This document shows, one piece after another, positions 16,405 to 25,470 of a DNA stretch of 39,354 nucleotides; within the stretch, counting starts at the first letter, position 1; each line of letters begins with the position of its first letter. Position numbers and translations under genes: made by a program. The notes below the pieces were generated by a model, which was not told the DNA's origin, made no database searches, and worked only from the letters and a program-made list of their open reading frames with translations. The DNA comes from Eubacteriales bacterium (GTDB lineage Bacteria; Bacillota; Clostridia; Oscillospirales; Oscillospiraceae): the NCBI GenBank assembly GCA_030533415.1, contig JAUNJE010000028.1, positions 1 to 39,354 of the forward strand, written 5' to 3'.

Positions 16405-17681
16405 TTCCCCTCCTCCTTCCGGATCATGACGCTTCTGCCATGGGCCTGCAGTCCCTCCTGATTGGCAAAATAGGCGATATCCTGCGCCACACCGGCCAGA
16501 GCGCCGGCGGTATAGTAGGTAAACTGGCTTTTCTTCACAAAATCATCCACGCTGAGGGGACTGGAGAACCGGGCCGTGCCGCTGGTGGGCAGAGTGTGGT
16601 TGGGGCCTGCGAAGTAGTCGCCCAGCGCTTCCGGACAGCTTCGGCCCATGAAGATGGAGCCGGCGTTTTTCACCGCGTCCAGATAGGCAAAAGGATCATC
16701 CACCATCAATTCAAGGTGCTCCGGCGCGATCTCATTGGCAATGTCGATCCCCGCCGCCAGGCTCTGCGCCACAATGATCTTGCTGCCATTGTCGATGGAG
16801 GCCCGGGCGATCTCCGCCCGGGGCAGCTGCGGGATCTGCTTTTCCAGCTCGGCGCTGACCGCTTGGGCCAGGGCTTCACTGTCCGTCACCAGCACGGCGC
16901 TGGCCAGTTTGTCATGCTCCGCCTGGCTGAGCATGTCGGCGGCCACATGGACAGGGTTGCTCTTCCCATCGGCAATGACTAAGATCTCACTGGGGCCCGC
17001 GATCATATCGATGGACACCCTGCCGAAAACCTGCTTTTTCGCCTCCGCCACGAAGGCATTGCCGGGGCCGACGATCTTATCCACCTTGGGGATGCTTTCG
17101 GTGCCGTAGGCCAGCGCCGCCACCGCCTGGGCGCCGCCAACCTTAAAAATCTGGTCCGCACCGGCAATTTTCGCCGCCGCCAGAATGACGGGATTGATTT
17201 TCCCATCCCTGCCGGGAGGCGTCACCATCACGATCCGGGAACAGCCCGCGATTTTGGCGGGGATAATATCCATCAACACCGTGGAAGGGTAAGCGGCGGT
17301 GCCGCCGGGGACGTAGACGCCCACCCGTTCAATGGGCGTCACCTTCTGACCCAGGATGATTCCGGGACGGTCCGCAATCACAAAGCTGCTGCGCACCTGC
17401 CTTATGTGAAAGGCCCGGATGTTCTCCGCAGCCCGTTCCAAAATGGCCAGAAATTCCGGCTCCACGCTGGCCATGGCCGCATCCAGCTCCTGCCGGGATA
17501 CCAGAAGGGAGTCCAGCTTCGCGCCGTCAAATTTTTCGTTGTATTCCAGCACGGCCCGGTCTCCCCCGGCCCGCACATTGGCCAGGATTTCCGAAACCAC
17601 CGCCGCCACATCCGCCTTGGGCGCGACCCGGGCGAAAATTTCAGAATTCGGCACCTGGCCGTACTTCATAATCTTAATCAT
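16401..17681 (-). CDS. hisD: Histidinol dehydrogenase
   Basis: 426-residue zinc enzyme that oxidises histidinol to histidine with two NAD+ (last two steps). Family stretches include VPGGTAAYPSTVLM, VGPGNAFVAEAKKQVFG, DMIAGPSEILVIAD and GDYFAGPNHTLPTSGTARF, the last carrying conserved zinc/catalytic residues. Length is normal. It overlaps hisG by 4 bases upstream and hisC by 4 downstream. Confidence 0.97.
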   Translation of the reverse strand: MIKIMKYGQVPNSEIFARVAPKADVAAVVSEILANVRAGGDRAVLEYNEKFDGAKLDSLLVSRQELDAAMASVEPEFLAILERAAENIRAFHIRQVRSSFVIADRPGIILGQKVTPIERVGVYVPGGTAAYPSTVLMDIIPAKIAGCSRIVMVTPPGRDGKINPVILAAAKIAGADQIFKVGGAQAVAALAYGTESIPKVDKIVGPGNAFVAEAKKQVFGRVSIDMIAGPSEILVIADGKSNPVHVAADMLSQAEHDKLASAVLVTDSEALAQAVSAELEKQIPQLPRAEIARASIDNGSKIIVAQSLAAGIDIANEIAPEHLELMVDDPFAYLDAVKNAGSIFMGRSCPEALGDYFAGPNHTLPTSGTARFSSPLSVDDFVKKSQFTYYTAGALAGVAQDIAYFANQEGLQAHGRSVMIRKEEGK

Positions 17682-18316
17682 AGTTTGTCCTCCACCTGCT
17701 GCAAAAGTCCGTTTCGAATGGCATTGATCTCGCCGTCCTTGAATTGATAGCTTGCAATATTAGCGATCAGCCGGGCGCTGATGGGGACGATCTCCTCGTA
17801 GACCGTCAGGTCATTTTCCCTCAGCGTCGTTCCCGTCTCCACGATGTCCACGATGACATGGCTCAGTCCCAGAATGGGAGCCAGCTCAATGGAGCCGTTT
17901 AAGTGAATGATGTCGATGTCCCGGCATTTTCCGCTGTAATAGTTCCGGGTGATGTTGGGGAATTTGGTGGCCACCTTCAAGGTCTGCCCCACAGGGTCCC
18001 GGAAGTCCTTTTTCCCTGCCACGGCCATACGGCATTTTCCCATGTGCAGGTCCAGCAGCTCATACACATCCGGCTCGTATTCCAGCAAGATATCCTTGCC
18101 CACGATGCCCATGTCCGCCGCGCCCCGCTCCACATAAATGGCAACATCCGAGGGCTTTACCCAAAAGTAGCGGACACCTTTCTTCGGATTTTCAAAAATC
18201 AGCTTTCTTCCCGGCTCCTCGATGGCCGGGCAGTCATAGCCGCTGTTTTTCAGCAGGGCATAGGCCTTTTCTCCCAGCCGCCCCTTGGGAAGGGCAATAT
18301 TGATCATGGAATTCAT
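17678..18316 (-). CDS. hisG: ATP phosphoribosyltransferase, short form
   Basis: 212-residue catalytic subunit of the first enzyme of histidine synthesis, joining ATP and PRPP. It has the KGRLGEKA start, the AADMGIVGKDIL segment and the C-terminal DIVETGTTLRENDL phosphate-binding loop. The short form lacks the C-terminal regulatory domain and needs HisZ for activity and histidine feedback; hisZ is directly upstream with a 4-base overlap. Confidence 0.96.
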   Translation of the reverse strand: MNSMINIALPKGRLGEKAYALLKNSGYDCPAIEEPGRKLIFENPKKGVRYFWVKPSDVAIYVERGAADMGIVGKDILLEYEPDVYELLDLHMGKCRMAVAGKKDFRDPVGQTLKVATKFPNITRNYYSGKCRDIDIIHLNGSIELAPILGLSHVIVDIVETGTTLRENDLTVYEEIVPISARLIANIASYQFKDGEINAIRNGLLQQVEDKL

Positions 18317-19389
18317 TCTGACGCCTCCCCGTTTTCAAAGCGTATCAGACGCTTCCAATTTCTTCCCTGGGGCAGGGTGCCGGTCACCAGGACGCTGCCC
18401 TCCTTCGCCGCCGCTTCGGCGGCGGCTGTCAGCCTGACCGTGTCCACGGTGCCGTCGTGGAGGATCACCGTGTCCACATCAAAGTCGTTTTCCTCCTGCT
18501 TCAGTTCCTGCAGCATATCCAGGTAAATGGCAAATCCAATGGCCCGGCTGTGCTTTCCCATTTTCTGGGCCAGCCTGTCGTACTGTCCCCCGGAAAGGAT
18601 GCTGGAAGGTATCCCCTCCAGATAGCCCCGGAACACCACGCCGCTATAATAGTGCATGTCGCTGCCTACAGAGAAATCCAGCCGGACGCTGCCGCCGCAG
18701 CCGCTGCTTTCCAGAATGCTCCACAGGGTCTGCAGTTCCTCCAGGGCCTGCCGCTCGGCATCGGTGGTCAGGACCTCCTCCACTGCGACCAGCACCTCCC
18801 CGCCGCTGCCGCGGCATTCGGAAAGCACCTGCAATTTTCTCCAGGCAGTGCCGTTTTCCGCGCAGAGCGTCCTCAATTCGTGGGTATTTTTCCGCCGCAG
18901 GCACTCCATAGCCTGCCGTTTGGCCCTGGCCCCCAGGCCGCAGCTGTTCAGCACCGCCGCGATCAGCCCCATGTGGGAAATATTCAGCACGAAGTGCTCC
19001 CCCAGCAGCTTCAGGCTTTTGGCCGCCAGCAGCACCACCTCCGCAATCTCGTAGTCCCCCAGGTCGCCCACGCATTCCAGGCCGGCCTGCAATATCTCCC
19101 GGTAATCCCGGTAGACATTCTCGTTATAATATACCTTCTGCACCACCCCGGGCGCATCCGGAGCATTTTTTACAATGGACAGCGTCACGTCGGGCTTTAG
19201 CGCCATCAGCCGCCCGCCGCTGCCGGAGAAGGTAATGATCTGATCGGACACAAGAAAATCCTTGTTGCGCACATACAGGTCATATTCTTCAAACCGGCTC
19301 ATTTTATAGGGGGCGTACCCATAGCGCCGGTAAAGGCTGCGCAGGGTAAAAACCGCCCGTTCCTCACTCTTCCATATCACATCCGTCAT
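18313..19389 (-). CDS. hisZ: ATP phosphoribosyltransferase regulatory subunit
   Basis: 358-residue paralogue of histidyl-tRNA synthetase without aminoacylation function. It forms a hetero-octamer with short HisG and senses histidine. Class II synthetase-like segments are seen (LMALKPDVTLSIVKN near motif 1/2, YYSGVVFRGYLEGIPSSILSGGQYDRL near motif 3), but the anticodon-binding domain is missing, as expected. The ATG at 19389 overlaps the end of the TrpR-like gene by 26 bases. Confidence 0.93.
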   Translation of the reverse strand: MTDVIWKSEERAVFTLRSLYRRYGYAPYKMSRFEEYDLYVRNKDFLVSDQIITFSGSGGRLMALKPDVTLSIVKNAPDAPGVVQKVYYNENVYRDYREILQAGLECVGDLGDYEIAEVVLLAAKSLKLLGEHFVLNISHMGLIAAVLNSCGLGARAKRQAMECLRRKNTHELRTLCAENGTAWRKLQVLSECRGSGGEVLVAVEEVLTTDAERQALEELQTLWSILESSGCGGSVRLDFSVGSDMHYYSGVVFRGYLEGIPSSILSGGQYDRLAQKMGKHSRAIGFAIYLDMLQELKQEENDFDVDTVILHDGTVDTVRLTAAAEAAAKEGSVLVTGTLPQGRNWKRLIRFENGEASE

Positions 19390-19684
19390 TGCTGATCTTT
19401 CCCGCTTTCTTCAAGTAATTCAGAGCCGTACGGTATCCGCTGCCATAGTGCAGGCACCGGTTCACCCGGCTGATGGTGGCCGAACTGGCGCCGGTGGCGT
19501 CGGACACCTCGATATAATTGCGGCCCTCATCCAGCAGGCAGGCCACCCGGAACCGCTGGGCCATGGCCTGCAGTTCCTTGATGGTACTGATATCCTCAAA
19601 AAAGGCCCGGCATTCCTCCGCCGTCCGCAGAGACAAAACAGCCTCGTAAAAAACATCCTCTCCGGGGTGTCGAATCTGATCCAT
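19364..19684 (-). CDS. YerC/YecD-type TrpR-family regulator (candidate his repressor)
   Basis: 106-residue protein of the Trp-repressor superfamily (YerC/YecD group). A first helical part (about 1-45) precedes AMAQRFRVACLLDEGRNYIEVSDATGASSATISRVNRCLHYG (helix-turn-helix about 53-85, recognition helix ATISRVNRCL). It heads the his operon and overlaps hisZ by 26 bases. TrpR-family HisR/YerC proteins have been proposed as histidine-pathway repressors in Firmicutes, and palindromes overlap the promoter just upstream. AAAGGAA lies about 10 bases before the ATG. Repressor and autoregulator function is inferred. Confidence 0.85.
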   Translation of the reverse strand: MDQIRHPGEDVFYEAVLSLRTAEECRAFFEDISTIKELQAMAQRFRVACLLDEGRNYIEVSDATGASSATISRVNRCLHYGSGYRTALNYLKKAGKISNDGCDMEE

Positions 19685-19715
19685 CGCAGTTACATTCCTT
19701 TCCCAATTCTTGTTT

Positions 19716-19746
19716 GTGATACTTTATCACTTTAGCTTGATAAAGT
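19716..19746. promoter_or_regulatory. Candidate operator for the TrpR-like his regulator
   Basis: Two overlapping dyads share a half-site. GTGATA-CTT-TATCAC (19716-19730) covers the -10 element, and ACTTTATCA (19721-19729) is inverted as TGATAAAGT (19738-19746) in the spacer. Bound protein here would block RNA polymerase. Assignment to the adjacent regulator is by position and symmetry. Confidence 0.6.
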
Positions 19747-19749
19747 CAA
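19721..19749 (-). promoter_or_regulatory. his operon promoter
   Basis: On the minus strand TTGACT (19749-19744), a 17-bp spacer and TAAAGT (19726-19721), about 37 bp before the first start codon. The -10 matches the consensus at 4 of 6 positions, which fits a regulated promoter. Confidence 0.6.
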
Positions 19750-19838
19750 GGCATATTCTATAAATTCCGCATTTATTTTTTGTAGGTTTTCTCCATGCAG
19801 ACATCTGTTCCCATCTCAAAAACATTTTCTTTCGACTC

Positions 19839-19867
19839 TTGACCTGCGGGCCTTACAGTGCTAGAAT
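19839..19867 (+). promoter_or_regulatory. ilvE promoter
   Basis: TTGACC (19839-19844), a 17-bp spacer and TAGAAT (19862-19867). The leader is only about 28 bases, with no room for a T-box, so ilvE is controlled separately from the operon behind it. Confidence 0.75.
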
Positions 19868-19901
19868 AAAAAAATCAACAACTGCAGAGAGGTGCTTTGC
19901 T

Positions 19902-20912
19902 ATGGAAAAAAAGAATATTGATTGGAGCGGCTTGGGCTTCAACTATGTCCAGACCGACATGCGTTATGTCTCCAACTTCAAAGACGGAGCCTGGGACGAC
20001 GGCTGCCTGACCGATCAGGCCACCGTCACAATGAGCGAATGCGCCTGCGTGCTGCAGTACGCCCAAACCTGCTTCGAGGGCATGAAGGCCTATACCACCG
20101 AGGACGGCCGCATCGTCTGCTTCCGTCCCGACCTGAACGCCCAGCGTATGGCCGATTCCTGCCGGCGGCTGAAAATGCCCGTGTTCCCGGAGGACCGCTT
20201 TGTGGAAGCCGTTGTGGAGACCGTCCGGGCCAATGCCCAGTGGGTTCCCCCCTACGGCTCCGGCGCTTCTTTATACGTACGGCCCTTTATGTTTGGCAGT
20301 GACGCCATCATCGGCGTCAAGCCCGCTACGGAATACCAGTTCCGGGTCTTTGTTACGCCGGTAGGTCCTTACTTCAAAGGCGGCGTAAAGCCCCTGACGG
20401 TCCGTATCTCGGACCTGGACCGGGCTGCCCCCAGGGGCACTGGCCATGTGAAAGCGGGCCTGAACTACGCCATGAGCCTGTATAACATCGTGGATGCCCA
20501 CGAGCAGGGCTATGACGAAAATGTCTATGTGGATTCCGCCACCCGCACCTACATTGAGGAGACCGGCGGCGCCAACATCATCTTCGTGGACGGCAATACC
20601 CTGGTCACCCCCAAATCCAGCACCATCCTGCCCTCCATTACCCGCCGCTCCCTGATTCAGGTGGCCAAGGATTACCTGGGCATGGAGGTCCAGGAGCGGG
20701 AAGTGGCCCTGTCCGAGATTGGAAGCTTCAGCGAATGCGGCCTGTGCGGCACCGCTGCGGTGATCTCCCCTGTGGGCACCATTGTGGATCACGGCAAGGA
20801 AATCCATTACGCCGGTATGGGTCCCACCATCCAGAAGCTGTACGATACCCTGACCGGCATCCAGATGGGCCGCCTCCAGGCTCCCGAGGGCTGGATCCAG
20901 GTCATCGGCTAA
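19902..20912 (+). CDS. ilvE: Branched-chain amino acid aminotransferase
   Basis: 336-residue fold-type IV PLP aminotransferase that carries out the last step of isoleucine, valine and leucine synthesis. The PLP lysine is K184 in GTGHVKAGLNYAMSLYN, followed by the family segment YIEETGGANIIFV and the phosphate loop CGLCGTAAVISPVG. The ATG at 19902 has GAGAGGTG 7 bases upstream; an earlier in-frame ATG overlaps the promoter. It lies divergently from the his operon and directly before the T-box-controlled ilv-leu operon. Confidence 0.95.
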   Translation: MEKKNIDWSGLGFNYVQTDMRYVSNFKDGAWDDGCLTDQATVTMSECACVLQYAQTCFEGMKAYTTEDGRIVCFRPDLNAQRMADSCRRLKMPVFPEDRFVEAVVETVRANAQWVPPYGSGASLYVRPFMFGSDAIIGVKPATEYQFRVFVTPVGPYFKGGVKPLTVRISDLDRAAPRGTGHVKAGLNYAMSLYNIVDAHEQGYDENVYVDSATRTYIEETGGANIIFVDGNTLVTPKSSTILPSITRRSLIQVAKDYLGMEVQEREVALSEIGSFSECGLCGTAAVISPVGTIVDHGKEIHYAGMGPTIQKLYDTLTGIQMGRLQAPEGWIQVIG

Positions 20913-20954
20913 AAAAAGGATGTGCCGGAAGGAAAGACTTTTGTTTTTCCAGGC

Positions 20955-20983
20955 TTGACACCCGGCAAAAGAAGTGGTATAAT
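20955..20983 (+). promoter_or_regulatory. Promoter of the ilv-leu operon
   Basis: Consensus TTGACA (20955-20960), a 17-bp spacer and consensus TATAAT (20978-20983). A near-perfect vegetative promoter; control is therefore expected at the T-box downstream rather than at initiation. Confidence 0.9.
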
Positions 20984-20989
20984 CTTCGG

Positions 20990-21274
20990 CAATAGAGTGA
21001 ACGCGAAGAAGGGGAAAAAGCAGCTTCATTTCCCGATTGCAGAGAACCGCCGGTTGATGCGAGGCGGCGACGGAGAAGCTGTATACTGGCCTCTGAGCGG
21101 CCGATCTGAACGATTTTTCCAGTAGGACGGACGGAGCCCGACCGATACAGCGGGAGGCGATTGCCAGATCGCCATGAGTGGCCGCCAACGGCGGCAAAAA
21201 GAGTGGTACCGCAAGGTTTTTATGCAGTGTAAAAGCCCTGTCTCTTTGCCTAACGGAAAGAGACAGGGCTTTTT
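20990..21274 (+). promoter_or_regulatory. T-box riboswitch leader of the ilv-leu operon
   Basis: A cis-acting RNA that reads the charging state of a tRNA. The invariant T-box sequence AGAGTGGTACCGC is at 21200-21212. Stem I begins at AGAGTGAACGCG (about 20994) and includes an AGAGAA bulge next to a CCGCC/GGCGG apical stem, and an 8-bp GCAGCTTC/GAAGCTGT helix. A GCCGCC-AAC-GGCGGC stem precedes the antiterminator. The specifier codon should lie near 21083-21090; CTG (leucine, followed by G) is one fit, but ACT or ATA cannot be excluded. Uncharged tRNA would favour the antiterminator and allow ilvA-ilvD transcription. Confidence 0.9.
21231..21274 (+). terminator. T-box regulated terminator
   Basis: AAAAGCCCTGTCTCTTT (21231-21247) pairs perfectly over 17 bp with 21257-21273, ending in TTTTT. 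It is the default-off terminator of the T-box leader, about 35 bases before ilvA. Confidence 0.93.
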
Positions 21275-21308
21275 CTATAACTTGTACAACCCGAAAGGAA
21301 AAAAAGAA

Positions 21309-22502
21309 ATGGTGACTATCGACAAAATCTTTCACGCCTCTGTTGTGCTGAAAGACATCATCCGCCCCACCCCCCTGGCCAAGGCCTACGGCATCGCCCC
21401 GGAATGCGAACTGTACTTAAAGCCGGAAAACCTGCAGAACACCGGCTCCTTCAAGCTCCGCGGCTCAGGCTACAAAATCGCCATGTTGTCTGATGAGGAA
21501 AAGCAGAAGGGCGTCATCGCCTGTTCCGCAGGCAACCACGCCCAGGGCGTGGCGCTGGCCGCGTCCAAGTGCGGCATCAGCTCTCTGATCTGCCTTCCGG
21601 ACTCTGCCCCCATCTCCAAGGTGGAGGCCACCAAAAGCTACGGCGCCCAGGTCTGCCTGGTGCCCGGGGTTTACGACGATGCCTACAACAGGGCTTTGGA
21701 GCTGAAGGAAGAAAAGGGCTATACCTTCGTACATCCGTTTGACGACGAATACGTCATTGCCGGCCAGGGCACCATCGGCCTGGAGATCATGAACGAAATG
21801 AACGACGTGGACGCCGTCATCGTCCCCATCGGCGGCGGCGGATTGATTTCCGGTGTGGCCTGCGCCATCAAGTCCATCAGCCCCCACGTCAAGGTCTACG
21901 GCGTGCAGGCCGCCGGCGCCCCCAGCATGTACAACGCTGTCCGCAGCGGACGGGCGGACGCCCTGTCCTCCGTTTCCACCATCGCCGACGGCATCGCCGT
22001 GAAGAAGCCGGGTGATCTGACCTTCCAGATGGTGAAGGAATATGTGGACGACATTGCCCTGGTCACCGAGGACGAAATTGCCGCAGCCATTCTGGCCCTG
22101 ATCGAGAAGCAGAAAATGATCGCCGAGGGTGCCGGCGCGGTCTCCGTGGCCGCGGCCATGTTCCATAAATTCCCCCTTGAGGGGAAACGGGTGGTCAGCC
22201 TGATCTCCGGCGGCAACATCGACGTCACCAGCCTGTCCCGGGTCATCGAACGGGGCCTGATGAAATCCGGCCGCACCTCCAACCTGCTGATCGAGCTGGT
22301 GGACAAGCCCGGCCAGCTGAAGGACGTTTCCCGCATTATCGCCGACTGCGGCGGCAATGTCACCAGCGTCCACCACGAGCGCAACGGGGAGACCGAATCC
22401 ATCAATGGCTGCTACCTGCGCCTGACCCTGGAGACCCGGAACTATGACCATGTTCAGCAGATCACCCAGGCGCTGCGCAGCGAGGGCTTCAAAATCGTAT
22501 AA
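21309..22502 (+). CDS. ilvA: Threonine ammonia-lyase (threonine deaminase)
   Basis: 397-residue PLP enzyme that deaminates threonine to 2-oxobutanoate, the entry to isoleucine synthesis. The PLP lysine is K49 in GSFKLRGSG, and GGGGLISG binds the phosphate. A single ACT domain fills about 325-397 (LLIELVDKPGQLKDVSRIIA). This short form is shared by anabolic and catabolic enzymes; its place first in an ilv-leu operon behind a T-box points to biosynthesis. The start is the ATG at 21309 after the terminator, with AAAGGAAAAA upstream. Confidence 0.93.
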   Translation: MVTIDKIFHASVVLKDIIRPTPLAKAYGIAPECELYLKPENLQNTGSFKLRGSGYKIAMLSDEEKQKGVIACSAGNHAQGVALAASKCGISSLICLPDSAPISKVEATKSYGAQVCLVPGVYDDAYNRALELKEEKGYTFVHPFDDEYVIAGQGTIGLEIMNEMNDVDAVIVPIGGGGLISGVACAIKSISPHVKVYGVQAAGAPSMYNAVRSGRADALSSVSTIADGIAVKKPGDLTFQMVKEYVDDIALVTEDEIAAAILALIEKQKMIAEGAGAVSVAAAMFHKFPLEGKRVVSLISGGNIDVTSLSRVIERGLMKSGRTSNLLIELVDKPGQLKDVSRIIADCGGNVTSVHHERNGETESINGCYLRLTLETRNYDHVQQITQALRSEGFKIV

Positions 22503-22529
22503 CACAAAATGCAAAGGAGAAAACAGCAC

Positions 22530-24194
22530 ATGGATACCAGAAAATATGCAATCGGCTACTACCCCGCTCCGGGTAACCACTATAAATGGGTGCACAAGGA
22601 CCACATCGAGAAGGCTCCCCAATGGTGCAGCGTTGACCTGCGCGACGGCAACCAGAGCCTGGTGATCCCCATGAGCCTGGAAGAAAAACTGGAATTTTAC
22701 CATATGCTGCTGCGGGTGGGCTTCAAGGAGATTGAGGTCGGCTTCCCGGCTGCCTCCGAAACGGAATATGAGTTCCTGCGCACTTTGATCGAAAACAACA
22801 TGATCCCCAAAGATGTGACCGTACAGGTGCTGACCCAGTGCCGGGAGCACATTATCCGCAAGACCTTCGACGCCTGCAAGGGCGCCCCCAGCGCCATCAT
22901 CCATTTTTACAATTCCGTATCCGTTGCCCAGCGGGAACAGGTTTTCCGCAAGAGCAAGGAGGAAATCAAGCAGATCGCCGTGGACGGAGCCAAGCTGGTG
23001 AAAAAGCTGGCTGCTGAGTATGAGGGCAATTTCCGCTTTGAGTACTCCCCCGAAAGCTTCACCGGAACGGAGCCGGAATACGCCCTGGAGGTCTGCAACG
23101 CCGTTTTGGATGTGCTGGAGCCTTCGCAGACCAACAATGTCATCATCAACCTTCCCGTCACCGTGGAAATGAGCCTGCCCCACGTCTATGCCAGCCAGGT
23201 GGAGTACATCAGCGAAAACCTGAAATACCGGGAGCATGTGACCCTCTCCCTGCACCCCCACAATGACCGGGGCACCGGTGTGGCGGATACGGAGCTGGCG
23301 CTGCTGGCAGGGGCCGACCGGGTGGAGGGCACTCTCTTCGGCAACGGCGAACGCACCGGCAATGTGGATATCGTCACCCTGGCCATGAATCTGTACTCCC
23401 ACGGCGTGGAGCCTGAACTGGACTTTTCCGATATGCCCGCCATCTGCAAAACCTACGAAGAGTGCACCCGGATGCACGTTTATGAGCGAAGCCCCTATGC
23501 CGGCGCTTTGGTCTTTGCCGCCTTCTCCGGTTCCCATCAGGACGCCATCGCCAAGGGCATGACCTGGCGGAAGGAAAAGAACCTCTACCAGTGGACCGTG
23601 CCCTACCTTCCCGTGGATCCCCGGGACATCAACCGCACCTATGACGCCGACGTCATCCGGGTCAACTCCCAAAGCGGCAAGGGCGGCATCGGCTACCTGC
23701 TGGAGCAGTCCTACGGCTATATCCTGCCCCCCAAGATGCGGGAGCACTTAAGCTACCAGTGCAAGAGCGTTTCCGACCACGACCACCGGGAGCTGAAAAG
23801 CGAGGATGTGCTGGCGATCTTTATGGACTGCTACCTCAATGTCCACAATCCCCTGGCGATTTCCGATATGCACTTTACCCAAAAAGAGGGCGGCGTAGAC
23901 GCCGTGGTGACCTTCCTGCGCCATGGCCGGCAGACCACCATACACTGCAGCGGCAACGGCTCTCTGGACGCCGTCAGCAACGCCCTGAAAGAATACACCG
24001 GCAGGCGCTACACCCTGAAGGTCTACACTGAGCACAGCGTTCAGGAGCGAAGCTCCGGCTCCACCGCCGCGGCCTACATTGGGCTGGAAAGTGAAAGCGG
24101 CGCCATGAGCTGGGGTGCCGGCACCGATACCGACATCATCAAGGCCAGCGTCAACGCGTTGCTCAGTGCCTACAACAATATGACACGGGAATAA
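22530..24194 (+). CDS. leuA: 2-isopropylmalate synthase (long, LeuA2-type)
   Basis: 554-residue synthase that condenses acetyl-CoA with 2-oxoisovalerate, the first leucine-specific step. The catalytic barrel has DLRDGNQSL (R38, metal-binding D39), GFPAASETE and the metal-binding [11 protein letters not shown]-terminal domain (about 430-554) matches the LeuA dimerisation/leucine feedback region. Its extended N terminus ([20 protein letters not shown]) is typical of the long type known from actinobacteria and some clostridia. AAAGGAG lies 10 bases before the ATG at 22530. The 27-base gap to ilvA fits one operon. Confidence 0.93.
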   Translation: MDTRKYAIGYYPAPGNHYKWVHKDHIEKAPQWCSVDLRDGNQSLVIPMSLEEKLEFYHMLLRVGFKEIEVGFPAASETEYEFLRTLIENNMIPKDVTVQVLTQCREHIIRKTFDACKGAPSAIIHFYNSVSVAQREQVFRKSKEEIKQIAVDGAKLVKKLAAEYEGNFRFEYSPESFTGTEPEYALEVCNAVLDVLEPSQTNNVIINLPVTVEMSLPHVYASQVEYISENLKYREHVTLSLHPHNDRGTGVADTELALLAGADRVEGTLFGNGERTGNVDIVTLAMNLYSHGVEPELDFSDMPAICKTYEECTRMHVYERSPYAGALVFAAFSGSHQDAIAKGMTWRKEKNLYQWTVPYLPVDPRDINRTYDADVIRVNSQSGKGGIGYLLEQSYGYILPPKMREHLSYQCKSVSDHDHRELKSEDVLAIFMDCYLNVHNPLAISDMHFTQKEGGVDAVVTFLRHGRQTTIHCSGNGSLDAVSNALKEYTGRRYTLKVYTEHSVQERSSGSTAAAYIGLESESGAMSWGAGTDTDIIKASVNALLSAYNNMTRE

Positions 24195-24208
24195 AGGAGG
24201 AACCTTCC

Positions 24209-25468
24209 ATGGGAATGACAATGACACAGAAAATTCTGGCCGCCCACGCGGGGCTGGAATCCGTCAGCGCCGGGCAGCTGATCAGCGCCAAGCTGGACAT
24301 TGTCCTGGGCAACGACATCACAACCCCCGTTGCCATCAACGAATTCAACAGAAACGGCTTCCAGCAGGTTTTCGACAAGGACCGCATCGCCATTGTACTG
24401 GACCACTTCGTCCCGAATAAGGACATCAAGGCGGCCCAGCAGAGCAAGCAGTGCCGGGAATTTGCATGCAACCACTGCGTCAGCCATTTTTATGACGTGG
24501 GAAAAATGGGCATCGAGCACGCACTGCTTCCGGAGCAGGGCATCGTCACCGCCGGGGACTGCATCATCGGCGCGGACAGCCACACCTGCACCTACGGCGC
24601 TCTGGGCGCCTTCTCCACCGGTGTCGGCAGTACCGACATGGCCGCCGGTATGGCCACCGGAACCGCCTGGTTCAAGGTTCCCTCCGCCATCCGGTTTGAA
24701 CTGGCCGGGAAGCTGCCCGCCAATTGCAGCGGCAAGGATGTGATCCTGACCATCATCGGCATGATCGGTGTGGACGGGGCGCTGTATAAGAGCATGGAAT
24801 TTACCGGGGAAGGCGTCGCCAGCCTTACCATGGATGACCGGCTGTGCATCTGCAACATGGCCATCGAGGCCGGCGCCAAAAACGGCATTTTCCCCGTTGA
24901 CGAGGCCACCAGAAACTATATGGAAGGCCGCTGCGAGCGTCCTCCCGTCATTTACACCGCAGACCCGGACGCCGAATACGAGCAAACCATTGTTCTCGAT
25001 CTGAACAAAATCGTCCCCACTGTGGCCTGTCCCCATCTGCCCGAGAACACCAAGCCCGCCGAAGCGCTGGGGGATATCCAAATCGACCAGGTGGTCATCG
25101 GCAGCTGCACCAACGGCCGCATGGAGGATATGGAAACCGCTTACCGCATTCTAAACGGCAAAACCGTGGCGGAGGGCGTCCGCTGCATCATCATCCCCGC
25201 CACCATGCAGATTTACCGGGAATGTGTTCAGCGGGGCTACGTCACCGCCTTTATTGACGCGGGTGCCGTCGTCTCCACCCCCACCTGCGGGCCGTGCCTC
25301 GGCGGCTACATGGGCATTCTGGCAGCGGGAGAACGCTGCGTTGCCACCACCAACCGGAATTTTGTCGGCCGCATGGGCCATGTGGACAGCGAGGTATATC
25401 TCGCCAGTCCCGCCACCGCCGCAGCCAGCGCCCTGACGGGCCGCATCACCGCTCCCAAGGAGGTTTGA
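24209..25468 (+). CDS. leuC: 3-isopropylmalate dehydratase, large subunit
   Basis: 419-residue aconitase-family subunit that, with LeuD, isomerises 2- to 3-isopropylmalate. The 4Fe-4S cluster cysteines are in GSCTNGR and in [10 protein letters not shown], and [13 protein letters not shown] lies in the active site. GGAGG is 8 bases before the ATG. The length fits the LeuC type of clostridia and archaea, shorter than the roughly 465-residue enterobacterial enzyme. Confidence 0.95.
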   Translation: MGMTMTQKILAAHAGLESVSAGQLISAKLDIVLGNDITTPVAINEFNRNGFQQVFDKDRIAIVLDHFVPNKDIKAAQQSKQCREFACNHCVSHFYDVGKMGIEHALLPEQGIVTAGDCIIGADSHTCTYGALGAFSTGVGSTDMAAGMATGTAWFKVPSAIRFELAGKLPANCSGKDVILTIIGMIGVDGALYKSMEFTGEGVASLTMDDRLCICNMAIEAGAKNGIFPVDEATRNYMEGRCERPPVIYTADPDAEYEQTIVLDLNKIVPTVACPHLPENTKPAEALGDIQIDQVVIGSCTNGRMEDMETAYRILNGKTVAEGVRCIIIPATMQIYRECVQRGYVTAFIDAGAVVSTPTCGPCLGGYMGILAAGERCVATTNRNFVGRMGHVDSEVYLASPATAAASALTGRITAPKEV

Positions 25469-25470
25469 TC

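Noticed and set aside
21465-23747. 760-codon open frame on the minus strand opposite ilvA and leuA
   Set aside because: It lies antisense to two well-recognised enzymes, its composition (long His/Gly/Val/Asp-rich runs) is what the reverse of GC-rich codons gives, and it has no family match or ribosome binding site.
22530-24194. leuA as homocitrate or citramalate synthase
   Set aside because: The long N terminus and C-terminal regulatory domain, plus leuC, leuD and leuB directly following, fit 2-isopropylmalate synthase.
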